Shown: piece by piece, positions 4,723-11,477 of the stretch
Layout of the letters: every line of letters starts with the position of its first letter
Numbering within the stretch: position 1 is the first letter of the stretch
Assembly (NCBI GenBank): GCA_002361875.1
Contig: DERX01000005.1
Coordinates: 1 to 13,202, forward strand
Length of the DNA: 13,202 nt
Direction: 5' to 3'
Origin: Ruminococcaceae bacterium UBA3329
Lineage (GTDB): Bacteria > Bacillota > Clostridia > Oscillospirales > Acutalibacteraceae
The notes under the pieces: generated by a model
Databases searched by the model: none
Seen by the model: only the letters and a program-made list of their open reading frames with translations
What the model was told of the DNA's origin: nothing
Position numbers and translations under genes: made by a program

Positions 4723-6069
4723 TTATTTAATCCTTTTCGGCTTTCTTCTTTTGGCACGTATTCTGTTTCTGCGGACAATCAGCAAAATGTAAATTACAAT
4801 AAGCAGTACAACAAGGCAAATAAGAATTTTCATAACCGTTGTACGGAAAAGAGTTCCTAAAAAGCCTGTAATTTTAAGGATTGCAGAGCCGCTGACATCT
4901 TCACTTGCAACAAGATTGACGGTTGCAACAACGCTGTCACCGTAAAGTACCTCCGCCTTGCCGAGTACATCGCCCTTTTTAATCGGAGCATTGACCGTTT
5001 CCGGAGTTTCACTCTCTACAGTACGGATTTGTAAGCTGTCAGTTTCCGTTCCCGTAGGAACAAGTGCCGAAAGCTCCTCTTCGGGGACAAGAGATAAATG
5101 GTCGGTTTTCCAGTTGTATTTAACATTAACTACCTTTACAATGTCAGTCTTTGATGTAACCTTTGTAAGAACAATGTTCTTGAACGCCCATTCGTAAATC
5201 TTTTTACTGTCGGTAAATGCTACATTTTCCTCAACTCCGTCACCGTCAATGTCATACTGCGGCGCATTAAGGACAATCAGCATATAGTTGTAGCCGTTTT
5301 TTGACGCAGTTGTAATAACGCAGTGACCTGCAAGTCCTGTTGTACCCGTTTTTACGCCGAAAACATTGGGGCTGTAATAATCCTTGTAAGCGGGGTTAAG
5401 CATTTTGTTTGTGTTATTCAAATATCTTGTCTGCGGATATTTTTCCGTAGGCTTAATTTCATATTTTAAAATGCTGCAAAGCTCTTTGAACTGCGGATTT
5501 TTAAGCGCATAAGATGTAATTTTATAAAGGTCCTCGGCGGTTGTGTACATATTTGTGTCGCCGTTGTCAAGCCCGCTCGGGTTTATGAAATTCGTGTTTT
5601 CACAGCCTAATTTTTTAACAAAATCGTTCATCATAATGACAAAATTGTCCATACTTCCGCCGATGAAATCCGCAAGAATATTTGCGGCGTCGGCAGCAGA
5701 GGGAATCATCAAGCAGTGCAGAAGCTCGTCCACCGTGAGAATTTCGCCTGCAAGAATACCCGCTGTTGCGGCATTCATTGCATAAAGTCCGTCAAGACAC
5801 TCAAATTTTACCGTTACCGGAGTATTTAAATCCTTGCAATTTTCAAGTACAAGCATACATGTAACTATTTTTGTAAGAGATGCAGGTGCGGTTTTCTTTG
5901 TAGAATTTTTGTCGAATATAACATCGCCCGTGTCGGTATTCACAAGCATAACAACATCGGCTTCAGTTTCAAGAAGTGAGTTGAATGAGGCGTTCGAGGT
6001 CACACCGCACGCAAAAAACATAGATAATATTAAAATTCCGGAAAAAAGAACACAAAATATCTTTTTCAA
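4723..6069 (-). CDS. dacF: D-alanyl-D-alanine carboxypeptidase, DacF type (PBP5-like)
   Basis: Low-molecular-weight penicillin-binding protein that removes the terminal D-Ala from peptidoglycan stem peptides outside the membrane. I choose the TTG at 6069, giving 448 aa: GGAGG (6078-6082) lies 8 nt upstream and the product then begins with a clean signal sequence, MKKIFCVLFSGILILSMFFA. The longer frame from 6228 would cross two promoters and the neighbouring gene. Motifs: SLTK with the acylating Ser64 and Lys67, and KTGT at 240-243. The SxN motif reads S124-A125-A126, lacking the usual Asn. A PBP5-type C-terminal beta domain (about 300-400) precedes a transmembrane helix (about 413-431) and a basic tail, a membrane anchor in place of the amphipathic helix of E. 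coli PBP5. A Cys in the signal region is not in a proper lipobox. The extended -10 promoter at 6137-6164 drives it. Confidence 0.9.
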   Translation of the reverse strand: MKKIFCVLFSGILILSMFFACGVTSNASFNSLLETEADVVMLVNTDTGDVIFDKNSTKKTAPASLTKIVTCMLVLENCKDLNTPVTVKFECLDGLYAMNAATAGILAGEILTVDELLHCLMIPSAADAANILADFIGGSMDNFVIMMNDFVKKLGCENTNFINPSGLDNGDTNMYTTAEDLYKITSYALKNPQFKELCSILKYEIKPTEKYPQTRYLNNTNKMLNPAYKDYYSPNVFGVKTGTTGLAGHCVITTASKNGYNYMLIVLNAPQYDIDGDGVEENVAFTDSKKIYEWAFKNIVLTKVTSKTDIVKVVNVKYNWKTDHLSLVPEEELSALVPTGTETDSLQIRTVESETPETVNAPIKKGDVLGKAEVLYGDSVVATVNLVASEDVSGSAILKITGFLGTLFRTTVMKILICLVVLLIVIYILLIVRRNRIRAKRRKPKRIK

Positions 6070-6084
6070 AAGCTTTTCCTCCAC

Positions 6085-6113
6085 TTGAAAGTTAGCGTTA
6101 AATATATTACAAT
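6085..6113 (+). promoter_or_regulatory. Sigma-A promoter of the phosphoesterase-murE operon
   Basis: TTGAAA (6085-6090) and TACAAT (6108-6113) are separated by 17 nt. The predicted start near 6120 gives a leader of about 80 nt before the first gene. The promoter lies inside the dacF leader, next to the dacF ribosome binding site. Confidence 0.55.
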
Positions 6114-6136
6114 AGTATAAAATATTATTATAATTA

Positions 6137-6164
6137 AGTATAACACAAATCAGACAAAATTCAA
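6137..6164 (-). promoter_or_regulatory. Extended -10 promoter of dacF
   Basis: On the minus strand, TTGAAT (6164-6159), a 16-nt spacer ending in TGT, and TATACT (6142-6137) form an extended -10 promoter. The start would be near 6130, some 60 nt before the TTG start of dacF. It faces the plus-strand promoter at 6085-6113. Confidence 0.55.
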
Positions 6165-6201
6165 ACATAAAAATAAATTTATTGACTCGGACGGTGAAAT
6201 T

Positions 6202-6891
6202 ATGATATATGTTACGGGGGACACTCACGGCGACCGTGAACGGCTTTCTAAAATAAATCTTATGAAGCTGAAAGAAGGCGACACGCTCATAGTTTGCGGA
6301 GATTTCGGCTTTCTTTGGGATAACAGCAAAAAGGAACAGCGGTTTCTAAAGGATTTGGGCAGCCGAAAGTATAACATTTGCTTTATTGACGGCACTCACG
6401 AGAATTTTGAGCTTTTGAACAGTTATGAAATAAGCGAATGGAACGGCGGAAGAGTACACAAAATTTACGGCGGACTTTACCATTTACTTCGCGGGCAGAT
6501 TTTTGAAATCGAGGGCAAAAAAATATTCACAATGGGCGGAGGCGAAAGCTCCGACATTGACATAAGGCACGATGTAGGCACTTGGCAAAAAGAGGAAATC
6601 CCCACTCAGGAGGAGCTTTTGGAGGGTGCGGAAAACCTTGAGGTTGCAGGGTACAATATGGACATAATCATAACCCACGAGCCACCCTTAAGGGTTAAGA
6701 GCTTTTTAAATCTTAACGACAGCGAAATCCTCCGTGTTACTGCTCTTAATGCATATTTTGAAGAGCTTTCGGGCAGCTGTAAATTCAAAAAATGGTATTT
6801 CGGCTCGCTCCACAGAGATATAAGAATTTCATCCTCGCACAGAAGTCTTTTTACTGATATTGTCAATGCCGAAACAGGCGAAAAAATATAG
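6202..6891 (+). CDS. Calcineurin-like metallophosphoesterase
   Basis: Cytosolic protein of 229 aa with the calcineurin-like phosphoesterase layout. Motif I is GDTHGD (6-11; D7, H9), motif II GDFG (33-36; D34), motif III GTHEN (64-68), motif IV ITHEP (157-161; H159), and the last motif is FGSLHRD (200-206). Two positions are unusual: Thr65 replaces the Asn of GNHE, and Ser202 replaces the first His of GHxH, leaving H204. Close relatives I recall as small phage or clostridial phosphoesterases carry GNHENF and GHYH here. The enzyme may therefore have altered metal use or be impaired. Substrate unknown. It is the first gene of a six-gene operon, with 11 nt to the MurE paralogue. The ATG has only a weak GGTGA ribosome binding site; no better in-frame start is close. 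Confidence 0.8.
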   Translation: MIYVTGDTHGDRERLSKINLMKLKEGDTLIVCGDFGFLWDNSKKEQRFLKDLGSRKYNICFIDGTHENFELLNSYEISEWNGGRVHKIYGGLYHLLRGQIFEIEGKKIFTMGGGESSDIDIRHDVGTWQKEEIPTQEELLEGAENLEVAGYNMDIIITHEPPLRVKSFLNLNDSEILRVTALNAYFEELSGSCKFKKWYFGSLHRDIRISSSHRSLFTDIVNAETGEKI

Positions 6892-6902
6892 AGGAGAACG
6901 CA

Positions 6903-8420
6903 ATGGAACTGCTAAAAGAATATATTAAACTTTTTAAGGACAACGACATTTTTCTTGAAACGAAGGCAGACGAAAACACGGAGATAAATTTTATCTCATA
7001 CGACTCAAACAGAGTGGAAAACGGCACGCTGTTTCTTTGCAAGGGCGCTCATTTTAAAGAGGAATATTTAAAATCCGCCGAAGAAAAAGGCGCTGTCGCT
7101 TATGTTTCCGAAACGGATTATAATATCGGCATACCCTGTATTTTAGTGTCAGATGTAAGAAAAGCTATGTGCCTTATGGCAGTATTTTACTACAAAAAGT
7201 GCTATGAAAAATTCACGCTTGTCGGCATCACGGGTACAAAGGGAAAAAGCACGACGACATATTTCCTCAAATATATTCTTGACCTTTACCTTAAAAGCCA
7301 AAACGAAAAAATGTGCGGAGTTATCTCCTCAATTGACACCTTTGACGGAATCGAAAGCTTTGAAAGCCATTTAACAACCCCCGAACCGTTCGACTTGCAC
7401 CGCCATTTTGACAATGCGGCTCGCTCTGGACTTAAATATATGGTTATGGAGGTTTCCTCGCAAGCGCTGAAATACGGTAGGGTTTACGGCGTGAATTTTG
7501 ATGTGGGCTGTTACCTTAACATCGGTATTGACCATATAAGCGATGTTGAACACCCCACCTTTGAGGACTATTTTGAGTCCAAAATGAAGATTTTTTCACA
7601 GTGCAAAACGGGCGTTGTGAACCTTGATTCCGATAAAGCGGACGAGGTTATGGAATATGCAAAGAATGCACCGAAAATAATAACATTCAGCATTAAAAAT
7701 GATACTGCCGATGTTTACGGATATAACATTCACAAATCGGGCAGTTACACAATTTTTACCGTCCGCACAAAGGATTTTGAACGGGAAATCACATTGACAA
7801 TTCCGGGACTTTTCAATGTTGAAAATGCACTTTGCGCAATAGCGGTTTGCGTATCTCTCGGCATACCCGAAGAGTTTATTGTAAAAGGTCTTTACATTGC
7901 AAAGAGCAGCGGGCGAATGGAGATTTACGAAAATGCCGACAAATCAATTACTGCTATTGTTGATTACGCTCACAACCGTCTTTCCTTTGAAACGCTGTTT
8001 AAATCGGTTGAAAAGGAATACCCCGGACGAAAGGTTGTAATTGTTTACGGCTGTCCCGGCAAAAAAGCGTTTATAAGAAGAAAAGATTTGGGCGAAATCA
8101 GCGGAAAATATGCATATATGTCATATCTTACCGAGGAGGATGCAGGCGAAGAGCCGATTCATCAGATTTCCGAGGAAATTGCAACGCATATTGAGGCTGT
8201 CGGCGGTAAATACAAAATAATCGACGACAGGGGCGAGGCTATCCGCACAGCAATTTTCGACTGCGGACAAAACAGCGTAATCCTCATTACCGGCAAGGGC
8301 AACGAAACACGGCAAAAAAGGGGCACGCAGTACATTGACTGCCCAACAGATGTTGAATATGCCGTTTCTGCCTTAAAGGAATTTGACGAAATTAACGGAA
8401 TAACGGGGGACACGAAATGA
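6903..8420 (+). CDS. MurE-type UDP-MurNAc-tripeptide synthetase paralogue
   Basis: Mur ligase family, 505 aa, the normal MurE length. MurE adds the third residue (meso-diaminopimelate or Lys) to UDP-MurNAc-L-Ala-D-Glu in the cytosol using ATP. Three domains are visible: an N-terminal UDP-binding region (about 1-100, SYDSNRVENGTLF at 32-44), the central ATPase with P-loop GITGTKGKSTTT (108-119), TTPEP (158-162), MEVSSQAL (182-189), the probable carbamylated K227 in YFESKMK, and NVENAL (305-310), then the C-terminal domain with DYAHN (354-358) and GKGNE (464-468). The meso-DAP motif DNPR is absent; the matching stretch reads TEEDAGEE (410-417), and the preceding GDRD-like loop is GCPGKKAF. I therefore suspect a paralogue with different amino-acid or acceptor specificity, and leave the symbol empty. 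AGAGGAG precedes the ATG. It overlaps the next gene by 4 nt (ATGA). Confidence 0.85.
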   Translation: MELLKEYIKLFKDNDIFLETKADENTEINFISYDSNRVENGTLFLCKGAHFKEEYLKSAEEKGAVAYVSETDYNIGIPCILVSDVRKAMCLMAVFYYKKCYEKFTLVGITGTKGKSTTTYFLKYILDLYLKSQNEKMCGVISSIDTFDGIESFESHLTTPEPFDLHRHFDNAARSGLKYMVMEVSSQALKYGRVYGVNFDVGCYLNIGIDHISDVEHPTFEDYFESKMKIFSQCKTGVVNLDSDKADEVMEYAKNAPKIITFSIKNDTADVYGYNIHKSGSYTIFTVRTKDFEREITLTIPGLFNVENALCAIAVCVSLGIPEEFIVKGLYIAKSSGRMEIYENADKSITAIVDYAHNRLSFETLFKSVEKEYPGRKVVIVYGCPGKKAFIRRKDLGEISGKYAYMSYLTEEDAGEEPIHQISEEIATHIEAVGGKYKIIDDRGEAIRTAIFDCGQNSVILITGKGNETRQKRGTQYIDCPTDVEYAVSALKEFDEINGITGDTK

Positions 8421-8632
8421 AAAGAGATAACGGGAAAAACAGAAAGAGCTTTTCAAAGGCAAAGCTTTTATTCGGCATAGGCCTTACAGCATTTACGGTA
8501 ATTTCAGAAGGTTACCTGATTTACAAGGAAAAACAGGGCGATTTAGCCGCCGCATTTCCCGAAGCGGAAAACGAGATAAACGAGGTACTCGACAGCGTAG
8601 TGCGTGAAAAGGAGGCAGAGGTAAATGAATAA
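8417..8632 (+). CDS. Small single-helix membrane protein, 71 aa
   Basis: Unrecognised. A basic N-terminus (KRDNGKNRKSFSKAK) leads into one hydrophobic segment at about residues 17-36 and an acidic tail rich in Glu (EAENEINEVLDSVVREKEAE) that could form a short amphipathic helix. The basic N-terminus suggests the N-in orientation, with the acidic tail outside or at the membrane face. Its ATG overlaps the murE-like stop as ATGA, and its own stop overlaps the symporter start by 8 nt, so translation of the three is coupled. That embedding, together with GGGGGA before the ATG, argues for a real gene. It could be an accessory subunit of the symporter or a membrane tether for the ligase; neither is shown. 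Confidence 0.75.
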   Translation: MKRDNGKNRKSFSKAKLLFGIGLTAFTVISEGYLIYKEKQGDLAAAFPEAENEINEVLDSVVREKEAEVNE

Positions 8633-10040
8633 ATCTACTCTCGGAAAAATCGGCAAATACTGCCGTTACGGTGTGGGAGCTATCGGACTGGACCTTAGCT
8701 ACGGTATGTTTTACACCTACCTTTCCTATTACCTTTCAAGTGTACTGCACATTCCCGAAGCATTTTTGCTTATTTTAACGCCGATTGCCCGAATTTGGGA
8801 CGGCATTAACGACCCGATGATGGGCACAATTGTTGACAACACAAGAACAAAATTCGGCAAATACCGCCCGTGGATTCTCATAGGCGCACTGTCAAATGCA
8901 ATAGTACTCAGCCTTTTGTTCACATCTTTCGGAATGAGCGGAATTCCACTTTACATATACATTGCGGTAATGTATATCCTTTGGGGTATGACTAACACTA
9001 TGGCAGACATTCCTTTCTGGTCAATGGTTCCGTCGTTTACAATCGAAGAAAAAGAGAGAAATCTTGTCGCTACCGTTGCACGCACATTTTCAGGTGTAGG
9101 TCAGGGCATAATTTCAATTTTAACGCCCATAATCTGCCCGCTTCTCTCAAGTAATTTGGAAGAGAAAACCGACAAGGGCTATTCAGCTTCGGGTTTTTCA
9201 AGATGGGCAATAATCTGCGGCGTTCTGCTTGTTTTCTTTGCACTTATCTGCGTTTTGACTACAAAAGAAACAAATGTTGTATATAACGAAAAGCAAAAAT
9301 TCAGCCTTAAACAGATTTTTAGGGTAATCAAATCCAACGACCAGCTCGTTGTGTTTATGATTTTCGCAATGCTCTCCAACGCAGGCTGGTATCTTACAAG
9401 CTCAACTGCAACATATTATTTCTCGGATTCCTTGGGCGACCCTGCAAAGCAGTCGCTTTTCGGCACAATCGGCGCAGTCGGCTCAATCCTCGGTCTTTTG
9501 GTTGTACCTGTGCTCTCGCAGAAATTCTCAAAACGCACAACCTACACAATTTCACTTTCAGCGTCAATTGTCGGATATGCGCTGATGCTCATTTTCGGCG
9601 CAGTAATAAAAATCCCGATTGTGCTTGATTTCTGCTACATAATTGCGTCAATCGGCATATCCTCAATGTTTGTTTCACAGACAATTTTCCTTGCGGATAT
9701 TGTTGACTACGGCGAATACAAAAACGGAATAAGAAACGAAAGCATAACCTTTTCAATGAAAGGCTTTTTGCAGAAAATGGCATATACCATTCAGACCGTT
9801 GTACTTTTCGGCACGCTTTGGGCAATGAATTACAACGTGCAAAGCAAGGCGGGCTCTCTTTCAGAAGGCACAAAAACGGGAATAGGTATTCTCGCTTTCG
9901 GCGCACCCATTATTTTCCTTACGGCGTCACTCATAGTATTCAGAAAGAAATTTAAGCTCTACGGCGACCTTGCCGACAGAGTTCACGACTATATAATTTT
10001 AAAGCGTCAGGAAGGCGAAAACAACGGAACGGAAAAATAA
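8625..10040 (+). CDS. GPH-family sugar:cation symporter (MelB-like MFS)
   Basis: Twelve-helix secondary transporter of the glycoside-pentoside-hexuronide:cation symporter family, within the major facilitator superfamily. At 471 aa the length is typical. The diagnostic loop is RIWDGINDPMMGTIVDNT (56-73) followed by KFGKYRPWIL (76-85). Asp59 and Asp63 match the spacing of the two cation-binding acidic residues Asp55 and Asp59 of E. coli MelB. MADIPFWSMVP (about residues 126-136) and the late DIVDYGEYKNGIRNES stretch are further family marks. The substrate is unknown; the family carries mono- and disaccharides, glucuronides and similar glycosides. GGAGG (8611-8615) lies 9 nt before ATG. No glycoside hydrolase or sugar kinase accompanies it, which is unusual for a GPH gene; its partners are phosphoesterases and a peptidoglycan ligase paralogue. 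Confidence 0.88.
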   Translation: MNKSTLGKIGKYCRYGVGAIGLDLSYGMFYTYLSYYLSSVLHIPEAFLLILTPIARIWDGINDPMMGTIVDNTRTKFGKYRPWILIGALSNAIVLSLLFTSFGMSGIPLYIYIAVMYILWGMTNTMADIPFWSMVPSFTIEEKERNLVATVARTFSGVGQGIISILTPIICPLLSSNLEEKTDKGYSASGFSRWAIICGVLLVFFALICVLTTKETNVVYNEKQKFSLKQIFRVIKSNDQLVVFMIFAMLSNAGWYLTSSTATYYFSDSLGDPAKQSLFGTIGAVGSILGLLVVPVLSQKFSKRTTYTISLSASIVGYALMLIFGAVIKIPIVLDFCYIIASIGISSMFVSQTIFLADIVDYGEYKNGIRNESITFSMKGFLQKMAYTIQTVVLFGTLWAMNYNVQSKAGSLSEGTKTGIGILAFGAPIIFLTASLIVFRKKFKLYGDLADRVHDYIILKRQEGENNGTEK

Positions 10041-10049
10041 GGTGACTTT

Positions 10050-11465
10050 ATGGGTAAAACATCTATAACCTTCATTGCGGACACTCACCATTATTCAAGA
10101 ACACTCGGTGACAGCGGAAAAGCATTTGCTTTTCGCAGTGACTCTGACCAAAAGTGCCTTAAGGAAACGGGTGCAATAATCGACTCTGCTTTTGATTATC
10201 TCAGTAAATCCGATTGCGATGCTGTTTGCATTGCAGGCGACCTTACGAATGACGGCGAAAGGGTTTGCCACGAGGAATTCCGTGAAAAGCTGTATAAGCT
10301 GAAAGAAAGCAAAAAGATTTATGCCGTCACTGCAACCCACGATTGGTGCTGTGATAAAAATCCCCGAAGATTTTCGGGTAAAAATGTATATACAGATGTT
10401 CCTACCCTTAACCATAACGATATTTATGAATTTTATAAGGATTTCGGTGTAAATGATGCATTCGCCGAATACAAAACGACCTTAGGCCCTGCATCTTATG
10501 CCGTAAACGTGGGTGAACGTATCACGCTTTTGGGGCTGATTGACGATAAAAACGGCAGGGATTCGGCAGGCTATAAACAGGCTCACCTTGACTGGATCTG
10601 CGAACAGATTAAACTTGCAATAAAAAACGGTCGGGTACCCGTTGCAATGGAGCATCACCTTTTAATTCCGCATATTACCCCGCTTTTCACAAAAGGAGCT
10701 TGCAGTCCCGACCGTGAAAAAATAATCAACGCATTTGCCGATGCAGGTCTTAAAATCATTATTGTCGGGCACAGCCATTTGCAAAGAATTGACAATCACG
10801 TTTCACCAAGCGGAAATGAAATATACGAAATAAACGTAGGCTCTCTTGTGGGTTACCCTGCGCCTTTGGTAACAGTTACGGCAGATGAAAATAAAATCTC
10901 CGTAAAAACGGATTATCTTAAAAAATTCACCTTTGACGGCGAGGAGCTTGACGCGCAAAGTTATCTTGCAAACCATTCTGTAAGGGTTATATCCGTGCTG
11001 TTTTCTGCCGCCGCACAAAATGACAGGGAGCTTTTCCGTCAGCGGCTTATAGCCCTCGGAATAAACACCGAAAAATTAGGCAAAGCATTTTTGCCCCTCT
11101 TTGTTACATTCAAAAAGCTTTCAAATATGACAGTCACTGAAGCGGGGACATACATAAACAGAATACCGTTTACAGAGAAAATCCCTCAAAAAAGTATTGA
11201 CGCTTATTCTTCATTTACCGTTCAGCAGATAATCGAAAAGACTTTTCTCAATATTTTGGACGGCGCGAGGGAAAAGTATACACTTGACAGCGATTTCTAT
11301 AAAATTGTTGCAGGTGTGTTCAGTGTCCCTGTGTGCGTTTGTAAACGAATGAGAATAGACGGCAAGCCCTTGGAGCTTTTCACAGAGCTTTACAGGGCGA
11401 TTGACGAAATTCTTACGGGCGGCAGTCTTTCAAATGAAACACTAAAAATTTTTTATAAAATATAA
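10050..11465 (+). CDS. Calcineurin-like metallophosphoesterase with C-terminal extension (tandem copy A)
   Basis: A 471-aa protein without signal peptide. The first 270 residues form the phosphoesterase domain: DTHH (11-14; D11, H13), GDLTNDG (63-69; D64), TATHDW (94-99), MEHHLL (200-205; H202), and GHSH (240-243). The Asn of the usual GNHD is replaced by Thr96 while His97 and Asp98 stay. The remaining 200 residues, after the conserved GSLVGYP (264-270), match nothing I know and probably form a cap or helical domain. It closely parallels the next gene: GAIIDA/S, TATHD, NEIYxIN and SSLVGYP-type blocks occur in the same order, so the two arose by duplication. Substrate unknown; cytosolic location is inferred. 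The gene starts 9 nt after the symporter, with AAGGTGA overlapping the symporter stop. Confidence 0.8.
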   Translation: MGKTSITFIADTHHYSRTLGDSGKAFAFRSDSDQKCLKETGAIIDSAFDYLSKSDCDAVCIAGDLTNDGERVCHEEFREKLYKLKESKKIYAVTATHDWCCDKNPRRFSGKNVYTDVPTLNHNDIYEFYKDFGVNDAFAEYKTTLGPASYAVNVGERITLLGLIDDKNGRDSAGYKQAHLDWICEQIKLAIKNGRVPVAMEHHLLIPHITPLFTKGACSPDREKIINAFADAGLKIIIVGHSHLQRIDNHVSPSGNEIYEINVGSLVGYPAPLVTVTADENKISVKTDYLKKFTFDGEELDAQSYLANHSVRVISVLFSAAAQNDRELFRQRLIALGINTEKLGKAFLPLFVTFKKLSNMTVTEAGTYINRIPFTEKIPQKSIDAYSSFTVQQIIEKTFLNILDGAREKYTLDSDFYKIVAGVFSVPVCVCKRMRIDGKPLELFTELYRAIDEILTGGSLSNETLKIFYKI

Positions 11466-11477
11466 AGGGGCGGGGAA

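Noticed and set aside
6070..6228. N-terminal extension of dacF to an ATG at 6228 (501 aa)
   Set aside because: It lacks a ribosome binding site, crosses both promoters and overlaps the first phosphoesterase gene. The TTG at 6069 has GGAGG at the right distance and is followed by a signal peptide.
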